Shown here one piece after another: positions 34,425 through 42,887 of a stretch of 64,000 bases of DNA (the first letter of the stretch is position 1; each line of letters starts with the position of its first letter). This DNA is from Chryseobacterium populi. Lineage in GTDB: Bacteria > Bacteroidota > Bacteroidia > Flavobacteriales > Weeksellaceae. A program made the translations under genes and the position numbers. The stretch spans positions 114,741-178,740 of the forward strand of contig NZ_AKJY01000003.1 in assembly GCF_000282115.1 (NCBI RefSeq), read 5' to 3'. Below the pieces are notes generated by a model. That model was not told where the DNA came from. It searched no databases and saw only the letters and a program-made list of their open reading frames with translations.

Positions 34425-34610
34425 AGATTTATTATCATTTCTGCTTTAATTTTAATATAATTTTAAGCCTGTTCTACTTTTCTCTTTTTAACTTAAGTTT
34501 TTAATTAATTTTATTAATACGATTAATTTTTTACAACATAAAATAATTACTTATGTCAATCTTTAATTAGCTTTCATTATTTCGTTTTCTATAATTCATC
34601 CAATAAAGAT

Positions 34611-34628
34611 TTTGGCAAGTCTTTTGTA
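34611..34628 (+). promoter_or_regulatory. -24/-12 (sigma-54-like) promoter motif, barrel gene 3
   Basis: TTTGGCAAG-TCTT-TTGTA, same spacing as the other two. The -12 element has GT instead of GC. 62 bp before the ATG at 34690. Confidence 0.5.
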
Positions 34629-34689
34629 AAGTATTCATGGCTTGATTAAACGATTAGGCAAAAGAATAGTAAAATAAAAAAATGAAATT

Positions 34690-35397
34690 ATGAAGAAGTT
34701 ATTTCTAGGACTAGCAATAGTCGCTGGCTCATTAGCCTTTGCTCAGGAAACACAAACTGAAAACACAGGTCCTATCAAAAAAGAAAAGCAGCCGATAAGA
34801 TTCGGTATCAAAGCTGGAGGAAACTCGACTTATTTCAGTGAGCAAAAATTAAGTCTTAATAACCAGAAAATCGGATTCCATGCAGGGGTTTTAGTTAATA
34901 TTCCACTATCCCAGAAATTCAGCCTGCAGCCGGAGGTCTTATACAACCAGCTTGGAGCGAAAAGTGTGATCTCCTCTACTGATGTGACCACAGGTGCTAC
35001 GAACGTTAAAACGAAAAGCGAGTACAAAACTACCATGAACTATATTTCGGTTCCTTTAATGGTACAAATGAGGCCTACAGAGAAATTTTATGTAGAGGCA
35101 GGGCCGGAATTCAGCTATTTTGTCAATGGTAAAAACTCAGGAGAGAGTACAATCTCTACCACTACCGGAGGAAATACAACTACTCAAACTGTATCCAACT
35201 CTGAGGATATTAATAAAGACAACATCAATAAATTTAATTTAGGCCTTGGCCTTGGCCTTGGATATGACATCACCCAGAACCTTGGGATCAATGCAAGGTA
35301 TATCAACAGCCTTACTGACATGAGAAATCAGAAGCCCGAAGGCACTGAACCATTGAACCACAGAGCATTTCAATTAGGCCTGAATTATAAATTCTAA
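34690..35397 (+). CDS. Outer-membrane beta-barrel (porin family) protein 3
   Basis: 235 residues. Signal peptide MKKLFLGLAIVAGSLAFAQ, then a Gln/Thr/Lys-rich linker, and the same barrel text as its two neighbours (FGIKAGGNSTYFS, NIPLSQKFSLQPEVLYNQLG, KFYVEAGPEFSYFV, GLGLGLGYDITQNLGINARY, LGLNYKF). Longer Ser/Thr-rich loops near 85-120 and 145-165 separate it from the others. Followed by a terminator. Confidence 0.87.
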   Translation: MKKLFLGLAIVAGSLAFAQETQTENTGPIKKEKQPIRFGIKAGGNSTYFSEQKLSLNNQKIGFHAGVLVNIPLSQKFSLQPEVLYNQLGAKSVISSTDVTTGATNVKTKSEYKTTMNYISVPLMVQMRPTEKFYVEAGPEFSYFVNGKNSGESTISTTTGGNTTTQTVSNSEDINKDNINKFNLGLGLGLGYDITQNLGINARYINSLTDMRNQKPEGTEPLNHRAFQLGLNYKF

Positions 35398-35444
35398 TCA
35401 TATATAACCCAGTTTTTTAACCCGAAATGCAGATTACTGCATTG

Positions 35445-35482
35445 AAAAACAGCCGGCAGATTTTCTGTCGGCTGTTTATATT
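35445..35482. terminator. Terminator between barrel gene 3 and GDPD
   Basis: AAACAGCCGGCAG (35447-35459) pairs with CTGTCGGCTGTTT (35465-35477), flanked by A/T runs; serves both converging genes. Confidence 0.8.
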
Positions 35483-35496
35483 GATCATACAAAAGG

Positions 35497-36444
35497 CTAT
35501 TCGAATATTCGGGGATCATCGCTAATCACTCCATCTATTCCCATGTCTTTTAATTCTTTTAATCTTTCCTTAGTATTGACTGTCCATGGTATCACTTTCA
35601 TACCCAATGCATGACATTCCTGTACGAGTTGTAAAGTAACAAGTGTATGATCAGGACTGTAAATGGGTGGAATGAAACTCAGAAATTTCAGATCTCCTGC
35701 CACGCCATTCAGATGATCCGGATACTGTTTGAATTTCACTGCGGGTATATTTTTGAAATGAAACTGCTGCTGTGCCAGCTTTTTATCATCAACCTTTTCC
35801 ACCAGTAAAGCGGTCATTATCCGAGGATATTCCTTATGAATGATTTCCAGCGTTCTGGGATCAAACGACTGAATAATTACCCGTTCCTGAATTCCTTTTT
35901 TTACAATAATTTTCATCATCAGATCTACAAACTCCTTTGGTTCCGGGTGAAATATATGATCAGAAAAAGGGCGTGTTTTGGTTTCTATATTATAAAAAGG
36001 CAAAGGTCTTTTCAGTTCACGGGAGTAAGCCTCGCAGGTGTCTATTATGTCTGAGAAGAGAGGCTTTTGAGCTTTCATCTTCTTTTGGTCAGGATAGTTA
36101 TCAAGTTTCTTTAGGCCTACATCAAATGTTTGAATCTTTGCATAAGGCATATCATAAATTTTATAGTAAAACCCGGAATCTTTTGGGATATAAGTTCCAT
36201 CCGGTTTTGTTACCAACTCAGGGGAAAGAAAAGCATCATGGGAAAGGATTACTTTTTTGTCCTTCGTTATGGCCAGATCCATTTCCAGCGTTGTGATATT
36301 CATTTTCAGGGCATTCTTCATTGCCGGAATTGTATTTTCGGGATATAAAGATTTTCCTCCACGGTGGGCGTGCTTATCGAAAGACTGAGAGAAGCACAAC
36401 TGGGCAATTACCAGAAAAATACCCGTTAAAAATACGTTTTTCAT
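35497..36444 (-). CDS. Exported glycerophosphodiester phosphodiesterase
   Basis: 315 residues from the ATG at 36444, which begins the signal peptide MKNVFLTGIFLVIAQLCFS; the longer frame to 36522 has no signal. Catalytic motifs: HAHRGGKSLYPENTIPA, EMDLAITKDKKVILSHD, IETKT and the late PWTVNTKERLKELKDMGIDGVISD typical of GDPD. Hydrolyses glycerophosphodiesters (periplasm) to glycerol-3-phosphate and an alcohol. Confidence 0.9.
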   Translation of the reverse strand: MKNVFLTGIFLVIAQLCFSQSFDKHAHRGGKSLYPENTIPAMKNALKMNITTLEMDLAITKDKKVILSHDAFLSPELVTKPDGTYIPKDSGFYYKIYDMPYAKIQTFDVGLKKLDNYPDQKKMKAQKPLFSDIIDTCEAYSRELKRPLPFYNIETKTRPFSDHIFHPEPKEFVDLMMKIIVKKGIQERVIIQSFDPRTLEIIHKEYPRIMTALLVEKVDDKKLAQQQFHFKNIPAVKFKQYPDHLNGVAGDLKFLSFIPPIYSPDHTLVTLQLVQECHALGMKVIPWTVNTKERLKELKDMGIDGVISDDPRIFE

Positions 36445-36530
36445 ATCCTGAAGCTTTAATGGGACAAATTTAAAATTTGCTTTTATAGAGTATGATACAG
36501 GAATATTAAGCTTTTGATACATTTATAAAA

Positions 36531-36566
36531 ACAAAAAGAACCGGGTTAATGCCCGGCTCCTTCATT
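36531..36566 (-). terminator. Terminator after purF
   Basis: On the minus strand GAGCCGGG and CCCGGTTC form a stem around CATTAA, followed by TTTTTGTTTTT. Confidence 0.7.
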
Positions 36567-36583
36567 TTATTTTAAATAAAATA

Positions 36584-38083
36584 TTAATTAAATAATTCTA
36601 CTTCCTCTCCTTTTCCTACGGGATACTCTTCTGTAAAGCATCCGAAGCAATGGTTTGAAGATCCTAAAATTTCCTTTAAATTTTCAGTACTTAAAAATTC
36701 TAAAGAATCAACCCCCAGATAATTTTTAAGCTCTTCAGTGGTCATATTGGCTGAAATCAGATCATCCTTTGAAGGTGTATCAATTCCTAAGTAGCACGGG
36801 GCAATAATCGGAGGTGAAACACTTCTGAAATGAATTTCTTTAACTCCTGCATCTTTCAGGATTTTAACCAATCTTTTAGAAGTGGTTCCGCGAACGATAG
36901 AATCATCGATGATCACTACTCTTTTATCTTTGATTTCAGAAATGATCGGATTAAGCTTAAGGTTCACTACCCTTTCTCTCATTTCCTGGGTCGGCACGAT
37001 AAAGCTTCTTCCGATATACCTGTTTTTAATCAGAACCGGACGGAAAGGTATTCCGGACGCTTTTGAGAATCCTATAGCGGCAGGAACCCCGGAATCCGGA
37101 ACCCCAATAACCACATCAGCATCTACAGGAGCCTGATCCCAGATTTTCTCTCCCGATTTCTCCCTGATTTCGTAAACATTGATATTTTCTAAAGTAGAAT
37201 CGGGTCTTGCAAAGTAAATGTATTCAAAAGAACAGATTCTCTGTCTTCCTTTCTCTTCATTTGCCATGTAAGAATTCAATTTTCCCGGCTCGTTTTCATT
37301 GGTATAAATGATTTCTCCCGGTAAAACATCTCTTACATATTGTGCTCCTACAGCATCTAAGGCTACAGATTCGGAGGCAACAACGTATGTTTTTTCGTCA
37401 ACAGCTCCTAAAACCAAAGGTCTGATCCCGTTAAAGTCCCTGAATGCAAAAAATTTATTTCTTGTCATTCCTACTACAGAATAAGCACCTTCAATTTTTT
37501 CCATTGTTGCTTTAATTGCACTCCTTAAGCCCAGATCAAGATTCTTTTGAATTAATCTTAGAATAACCTCAGAATCTGAAGTGGCCCTGAAAACAACGCC
37601 TTCTGCCTCAAGTTCTTTTTTGAGTTCCTTTACGTTGGTAAGGTTACCGTTATGAGCAATAGAAAGTATAATCTGGTCATATTCGTTTTTCGCAAAAAAC
37701 GGCTGGAAATTATATTTCTTTTTATCTCCTGCAGTGGTATAACGGGTATGCCCGATGGCAGAATTTCCCATAAAAGTTTCAGGATCCTTGATCTCTTTAT
37801 AAACATCCAAAACCAATCCTTCGTCTTTCATATTGGTGATTCTCCCGTTTTTTAAAACGGAAATACCACAAGCCTCCTGCCCTCTGTGCTGTAATGCAAA
37901 AAGCCCGAACTGTGAAAGAGAAAACGTATCAAGATCGTTATCCGAATACATTCCGAAGATACCGCACTCCTCATTGGGGGCATCCAGCCTTTCTTCTTCC
38001 TGCGTTCTGAAAAGATTTCTTCCGTAGGTCTGGTCTTTAAACTGTTTTAAATATTCACTTTTATGAATGTCTAAACTTTTCAT
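36584..38083 (-). CDS. purF: Amidophosphoribosyltransferase
   Basis: 499 residues. A propeptide of about 39 residues precedes the catalytic Cys in EECGIFGMY, as in the self-processing B. subtilis-type enzyme. The N-terminal Ntn-glutaminase domain includes GHTRYTTAGD and AHNGNLTN; the PRPP site is VVIIDDSIVRGTTSKR. Cysteines in RICSFEYIYF, APCYLGID and HCFGCFTEEYP match the Fe-S ligands of that class, so it is predicted oxygen-sensitive. First committed purine step. purC lies 453 bp upstream, with a repeat element between. Confidence 0.95.
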   Translation of the reverse strand: MKSLDIHKSEYLKQFKDQTYGRNLFRTQEEERLDAPNEECGIFGMYSDNDLDTFSLSQFGLFALQHRGQEACGISVLKNGRITNMKDEGLVLDVYKEIKDPETFMGNSAIGHTRYTTAGDKKKYNFQPFFAKNEYDQIILSIAHNGNLTNVKELKKELEAEGVVFRATSDSEVILRLIQKNLDLGLRSAIKATMEKIEGAYSVVGMTRNKFFAFRDFNGIRPLVLGAVDEKTYVVASESVALDAVGAQYVRDVLPGEIIYTNENEPGKLNSYMANEEKGRQRICSFEYIYFARPDSTLENINVYEIREKSGEKIWDQAPVDADVVIGVPDSGVPAAIGFSKASGIPFRPVLIKNRYIGRSFIVPTQEMRERVVNLKLNPIISEIKDKRVVIIDDSIVRGTTSKRLVKILKDAGVKEIHFRSVSPPIIAPCYLGIDTPSKDDLISANMTTEELKNYLGVDSLEFLSTENLKEILGSSNHCFGCFTEEYPVGKGEEVELFN

Positions 38084-38100
38084 TTCTATTTTTTCTGAAT

Positions 38101-38525
38101 TAGAAGTCAGATCTTAGATGTTAGAAATTAGTCTAAGTTAACTTCAATTATAATTTTAAACTCGCTTTTAATGAATTAAATCATTTTCTGAATCTCAGCT
38201 AAAAGTTCTTCTAAAGGAGCTGTTTTGATTTTGGAAACAAAATTTATCAGTAGCTGCAACTGAGTTTGTAATTCGTAGGCAGAACCAAACGCAATTCCCG
38301 GAAACTGATAAATTGATTTTTATTATTTCTTCCGGCTCCTTCAGCAATATCAGGTGGTATGAAACAGCATATCTTCTGATTTGAGATTATAAACCAAACT
38401 TTTCTTCGCCTGGCAGTTCAGAAGAAATCAGATAAGCTTCTTTTATCAAAGCCATTGATTTAGTTCAAACTTTTAAATCTTTAATCCGATGTGATTTCAT
38501 TCTAACCTCTAAGATCTGACTTCTA
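38101..38525. mobile_element. 425-bp element with 26-bp terminal inverted repeats
   Basis: The ends, 38101-38126 and 38500-38525, are inverted repeats (25 of 26 bases). Their core is TAGAAGTCAGATCTTAGA. Between them lies a broken four-helix-bundle gene on the minus strand. It occupies almost the whole gap between purC and purF. No transposase. It looks like a non-autonomous mobile or miniature element (inference). Confidence 0.65.
38176..38466 (-). pseudogene. Broken four-helix-bundle (S23/TIGR02436) gene
   Basis: On the minus strand successive frames encode MALIKEAYLISSELPGEEKF, then SQIRRYAVS, IAEGAGRNNKNQF, GIAFGSAYELQTQLQLL and LEELLAEIQKM. In order these match the whole four-helix-bundle family (EKFGL-SQIRRAAVSI, IAEG-GR, GSA-EL). 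At least one stop (after KFGL) and two or more frameshifts break it, and the first few residues and start are missing or altered. In other genomes the family is found in intervening sequences of 23S rRNA and scattered between genes. Confidence 0.8.
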
Positions 38526-38536
38526 ACTTCTCAAAT

Positions 38537-39256
38537 CTACTTACCCAGTAAATTTTTCAATCTGTTATAGATCTCAACATAGGCTTCAGTTACTTCTCCA
38601 AGATCTCTTCTGAAACGGTCTTTATCCAACTTTTTCATGGTATCTTTATCCCAAAGTCTGCAAGTATCCGGAGAGATTTCGTCTGCAAGGATGATCTCAC
38701 CATCTGAAGTTTTTCCTAATTCGATTTTGAAATCAACTAAAATGATGTTCATTCTGTCAAACAGATCAATCAGGATATCGTTGATGTCTGATGTCAATTC
38801 ATACATATCATCAAGCTCTTCGTAGGTGGCAGCTCCTAAGAACACAGCATGGTGATCATTGATAAGCGGGTCTCCCAACTCATCTTTCTTATAGCAGATA
38901 TCAAAGATGGTAACCGGGGATTTGATTCCCTCTTCTACCCCTAATCTTTGTGCCATGCTTCCTGCAGAATAGTTTCTTACCACCATTTCCAAAGGAATGA
39001 TAGAAACCTTTCTTACCAATTGCTCTCTTTCGTTCAATTGTTTAATGAAATGAGTCTTAATCCCTTTTTCATTTAAATATTCAAAAATCAAAGTGGTGAT
39101 CGCGTTATTCATTTCACCTTTAAGATCAACAGATCCTCTTTTTTGAGCATTAAATGCTGTAGCATCATCTTTGAAACGCACTACTACCTGATCAGGATTA
39201 TCGGTTGCAAATACTTGTTTTGCCTTACCTTCGTACAACATTTCTTTCTTTTCCAT
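38537..39256 (-). CDS. purC: Phosphoribosylaminoimidazole-succinocarboxamide synthase
   Basis: 239 residues. [11 protein letters not shown] at the N-terminus, [27 protein letters not shown] and [14 protein letters not shown] are the SAICAR synthetase motifs. Step seven of purine synthesis. It precedes purF on the same strand; the element between them may separate their transcription. Confidence 0.95.
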   Translation of the reverse strand: MEKKEMLYEGKAKQVFATDNPDQVVVRFKDDATAFNAQKRGSVDLKGEMNNAITTLIFEYLNEKGIKTHFIKQLNEREQLVRKVSIIPLEMVVRNYSAGSMAQRLGVEEGIKSPVTIFDICYKKDELGDPLINDHHAVFLGAATYEELDDMYELTSDINDILIDLFDRMNIILVDFKIELGKTSDGEIILADEISPDTCRLWDKDTMKKLDKDRFRRDLGEVTEAYVEIYNRLKNLLGK

Positions 39257-39289
39257 TTTCTAAATTGTCTTTTATAGTTAGATTTATAA

Positions 39290-39985
39290 TTATTTTATTA
39301 AAATTCCTGTTAATACAGCCATCCCAAAGCTCAGAAGCGTGCCCACAAGTACATATTCGGTAAGCTTCCTTTGTTTGGCCTGTGCCAGATCGCTGAACCT
39401 GAAAACAGATTTTGCAGCAACCATAAAACCTACGCCTTCCCAGTGATTCACTAAAATGAAAGTAAATACCAGTAAACGTTCTAAAATCCCGATATATTTT
39501 CCGGCACTCGTCAGAGATTCGGTTTGAATATTATTTTGTGCTTCAGCCACCGGAGTCCATGAAGACAGAAGTATTTTAATGATAATCGATGACGGGGTTG
39601 TTAAAAATAAAACAGCCATCGCAATCTTTAAGAAATCCCGGTCTTTTAAAAACTCCAGGTTATATTCATTAAAATAAAATGAAACTCCCAGAATCATCAG
39701 AACATGAAGCAGCTGATCAATAAAAAACCACCTTTTTTTCGTTTTAATAGTCTGAAAAATCAGTTTGGAAGCATCGATAATAAAATGAGAAACTCCCACT
39801 AAAACAGCTACCCACCAAAGCTCTGCATTCCAGAGGAAAATAAAGCTCAATACCGTGTGGATCAGAATGTGAAGGTATAAAAATTTACTTTTCAGTTTGC
39901 GGCTTTCCTTATCTGCAACCCAAGAATTTGGCTGAAGAATAAAATCTCCGAGTAAATGTGCCAATATGAGCTGAATGAAAATCAT
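39290..39985 (-). CDS. DUF3307 domain membrane protein
   Basis: 231 residues with about six hydrophobic segments. The opening IQLILAHLLGDFILQP and VGVSHFIIDASK are DUF3307 features. The histidine and aspartate residues sit in the first helices (HLLGDF, HFIID), as though forming a polar site in the membrane. It starts 2 bp after the SatD gene and is very often its neighbour. Function unknown. Confidence 0.87.
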   Translation of the reverse strand: MIFIQLILAHLLGDFILQPNSWVADKESRKLKSKFLYLHILIHTVLSFIFLWNAELWWVAVLVGVSHFIIDASKLIFQTIKTKKRWFFIDQLLHVLMILGVSFYFNEYNLEFLKDRDFLKIAMAVLFLTTPSSIIIKILLSSWTPVAEAQNNIQTESLTSAGKYIGILERLLVFTFILVNHWEGVGFMVAAKSVFRFSDLAQAKQRKLTEYVLVGTLLSFGMAVLTGILIK

Positions 39986-39987
39986 GC

Positions 39988-40593
39988 TTACAGTTCTGAA
40001 ATTTTCTTTTTAAAATATTGATTGGTTTCAACGATAAGATCATAGTTGGCCCGTTTCAGTCTCTGGCTTACCGATGACTGTGAAATGGTAAATTTCCTGG
40101 CTAAATCTTCCTGTGTAATCTCTTTATTCATAATCATCTCATGAATAATCTCAGCAGTTGCTACCGTCCAGTTATCAAAATCTTTGGATGACCATTTCAA
40201 AAGAATGTTAAGGTCCCGGTCTACCGTATCGTTGGAAGTTTTAATGGCAACGGTGTGGCCATCGTTTTTAATGTCGTTCAGCAGTCTCCCGGAATGTACA
40301 TAGGCAGTTCCGTTTGATTCTGTGATTTTTTCGGATGAAAAATTTTCCTCACCAATTCCTATGGCAATTCTGACGTCTAAATTTTCCTGACTTTTTATAA
40401 GGGATTTTATGGCTAAAAAATGCCAGAAAACTTCATCAATAGCGCATTTAAACTGGAACTCATCACCCCGGTAGATTTCCCATACGAGCGGTGAACTTCC
40501 CCAATTTTCCAGAAGATTTTTTAGTTTGGTAATCCAAACCTCTGTGTCTGCGTGCTGCGAATTTATAATATCACCGGTAATGACCGCTATCAT
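39988..40593 (-). CDS. SatD family regulator
   Basis: 201 residues. N-terminal MIAVITGDIINSQ and the RGDEFQF motif are SatD features: a cyclase-like or PAS-like fold (about 1-140). The C-terminus carries an HTH (ITQEDLARKFTISQSSVSQRLKR, about 160-182). First gene of the SatD-DUF3307 pair. Two identical inverted repeats lie in its promoter, one overlapping the -7 box, so autoregulation is likely. Natural ligand unknown. Confidence 0.85.
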   Translation of the reverse strand: MIAVITGDIINSQHADTEVWITKLKNLLENWGSSPLVWEIYRGDEFQFKCAIDEVFWHFLAIKSLIKSQENLDVRIAIGIGEENFSSEKITESNGTAYVHSGRLLNDIKNDGHTVAIKTSNDTVDRDLNILLKWSSKDFDNWTVATAEIIHEMIMNKEITQEDLARKFTISQSSVSQRLKRANYDLIVETNQYFKKKISEL

Positions 40594-40597
40594 TCTG

Positions 40598-40650
40598 CAA
40601 ATATAAGCATAATTACTTATAAATAAAAGATATAAGCCAAAACACTTATA
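40598..40650. promoter_or_regulatory. Promoter and twin inverted repeats before the SatD gene
   Basis: TATATTTG on the minus strand (40598-40605) is the -7 box. TATAAG-N8-CTTATA occurs at 40602-40621 and again at 40631-40650, 29 bp apart, and a lone CTTATA at 40673-40678. Two copies of the same architecture at nearly three helical turns suggest cooperative repressor binding by SatD itself. The remaining 180 bp to 40833 hold nothing I can assign. Confidence 0.6.
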
Positions 40651-40833
40651 GATATTGATTATTAGTGAATCTGCTTATATCAATGATGTGTTAACAGAAA
40701 GGTTTTGCGGTGTTTATAAACAATTAATTTTATTTTTTCAACTGCAAATTAAACTCATTTTATACCAATTATATCAAGCTCTTGTTGTGGTATTTGTGAA
40801 AATCAGTGTATTTAAACATAAAATTATTCAAGC

Positions 40834-42696
40834 TTACTTTTTAATAAACTGATAAACTTTACCGTCCAGCTTTAGCAAATACGAACCTGTAGCCAGGTTT
40901 TGTACAGAAATATTTTTCTTATTTTTAAACGGAGATCTCTCAGTATAAATAACTTTCCCTGAAAAGTCTAAGATCTGGGCAGATTGTATATTTTCGGTTT
41001 TTCCATCCACGTAAATATTTTCGTTAACAGGATTCGGATAAATTTTAAATTCTTTGTCGGAGGTGGTCAGATCGGATGTCGATAAAGTTCCCAGGTTCTG
41101 GCAGTAATCGATTCCATGTGAATCCCATTCTGTCATATTAAATGTAGGGTTGGGCTGTGTAACCGTATTTTTTCTGTAAAGAGAAATGTCTCCATATGAA
41201 TTACTAACAAATTTACTTCCTATGGCATCCACTGTTACTGACTTATACGCCAATTCAACATATTGGGTTCCTGCGAAAGTCATAGCATGACCTGCAGTAA
41301 GGAACATTGCATCATTATTTGTGTAGCACGATAATGCAGATTTAGGATTTAGAATGACAAAACTTTGATTATTGGGTATTTTTCCCTCCAGTTCAAAACT
41401 ATTTCCAAAATAGTAAGAATTATATATACTATTATAATATTGTACTCTTACGGTGTAATTATTAAGATCCACTTCATGACCTGTCCTGTTCACAATTTCC
41501 AGAGCTTTGTTATCACCTGTCCCTTCAATATATTTAACGATAAAAAGATCCCTCGAATTGGTGTCTGAAGCTACCGTGGATACTGTAACAGAATTACTGT
41601 CAGGAGATTGAAGATACCCTTGGTCATATGCTCTTACAGTAAACGAGTAAGAAGCGGAAGGCATCAGATGGTCAATCGTTATCGATGTAGATTTTGTGGT
41701 GGCCAGGAGAGCGCCATTCTGATAAATGTTATATCCGATAGCATCTGAACTTGTGCTTGGAGACCATGCTAAATGAGTGTAGTAAGCTCCGGATTGAGTT
41801 GAATTTAAATTTGAAGGAGCCTGTGGTGCTATAGCATCTGGAGTCTGTATCCAGATAGAGGTTACCCATTGAGGGTTATCAATAAAAGGATTTCTGTTTT
41901 TCTGAATGGTGTAGATAGCATTATTCCGGTCTGTTTCCCGCTGAGATACGGGATCCTGAAGATGCCATTGAAGAAGCATTGAAATATAAGCCGGATCAAA
42001 AGCCCGTTCTGCGGTCCCATCCAAAGGCGAACGGTCTATCGCAGGATTGATATTCGTGGAATAATTAAATGAAGGCAGTTTATCTTCATATCTCACTGCA
42101 AAATAGAGTAACATCCTTGCAACATCTCCCTTAAATTCGTCCAGAGGTTCATAAACCCTGTTTGTATAGACATAATTGGGAATAGCACTGTTGGCAATTT
42201 TAGATAAGTTTGTAAATGTATAATGAACCGTGGAATTCCCAATACCATAAGGATAATTATTTCTAAGCTGATTAATTTTTGCATCCGTAGGAATTACAAA
42301 ATGTAAATCAGAATACATGGGATAATCACTGTTAAAAGTACTTTGTGGCACAGCATGCTCCCTGTTGAAACCTAAACCTTCGCCTCCTGAACTACTTATT
42401 AAGTTTGCCGATGTATATTCATAAGCATCAGCCCCCGCAGGATTTTCCGAATAAATATCAAGCAGAATAGTAGTATTACCTGGTCCGTGATCATAATATT
42501 GATCTAAATCTGTCTGGTTATATAAACTGGGTAAATCATCATAATGCCAGTTGATATTTTTCTCAGAAATAATATCATGAAGTTTTGATTTCAGGGCATA
42601 TCCGGTAAGTCCTGCAGTTCCGTCATAATATCCGGCCGGTACCTGCGCACCTATACATGATGAAAATAAAATAATAGGAAGTAGATATTTTTTCAT
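40834..42696 (-). CDS. Secreted endonuclease I with FN3, lamin-tail and T9SS sorting domains
   Basis: 620 residues. Signal peptide (to about 18), endonuclease I domain (about 20-270) with the catalytic NREHAVPQS motif, a fibronectin type III domain (about 290-375), a lamin-tail (LTD) domain (about 380-525: EIVNRTGHEVDLNNYTVRVQ) and a C-terminal T9SS type-A sorting domain (about 545-620: KIYPNPVNENIYV). Predicted to cut DNA outside the cell for phosphate or nucleosides. No close partner gene. Confidence 0.9.
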   Translation of the reverse strand: MKKYLLPIILFSSCIGAQVPAGYYDGTAGLTGYALKSKLHDIISEKNINWHYDDLPSLYNQTDLDQYYDHGPGNTTILLDIYSENPAGADAYEYTSANLISSSGGEGLGFNREHAVPQSTFNSDYPMYSDLHFVIPTDAKINQLRNNYPYGIGNSTVHYTFTNLSKIANSAIPNYVYTNRVYEPLDEFKGDVARMLLYFAVRYEDKLPSFNYSTNINPAIDRSPLDGTAERAFDPAYISMLLQWHLQDPVSQRETDRNNAIYTIQKNRNPFIDNPQWVTSIWIQTPDAIAPQAPSNLNSTQSGAYYTHLAWSPSTSSDAIGYNIYQNGALLATTKSTSITIDHLMPSASYSFTVRAYDQGYLQSPDSNSVTVSTVASDTNSRDLFIVKYIEGTGDNKALEIVNRTGHEVDLNNYTVRVQYYNSIYNSYYFGNSFELEGKIPNNQSFVILNPKSALSCYTNNDAMFLTAGHAMTFAGTQYVELAYKSVTVDAIGSKFVSNSYGDISLYRKNTVTQPNPTFNMTEWDSHGIDYCQNLGTLSTSDLTTSDKEFKIYPNPVNENIYVDGKTENIQSAQILDFSGKVIYTERSPFKNKKNISVQNLATGSYLLKLDGKVYQFIKK

Positions 42697-42839
42697 ACCT
42701 TAAAAATTGGGGAGCTAAATTAGTAAATCAATTTCCTTAAAGTTCTGAAATTCTTATTAAGAAAATATTAATTATTGAAATATAATAAATTGAAAATTAA
42801 TTTATTGCAAATCAAGCCTTATGGCATCAATAATTTTTT

Positions 42840-42868
42840 TTTGTATTTATACAATTTGGTTATCTTTG
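42840..42868 (+). promoter_or_regulatory. Flavobacterial promoter of the acyl-CoA dehydrogenase gene
   Basis: TTTG at 42840-42843 and TATCTTTG at 42861-42868 with 17 bp between: both -33 and -7 elements match the Bacteroidota primary sigma consensus. ATG follows at 42888. Confidence 0.7.
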
Positions 42869-42887
42869 AGAACTAACAATTAGATAT

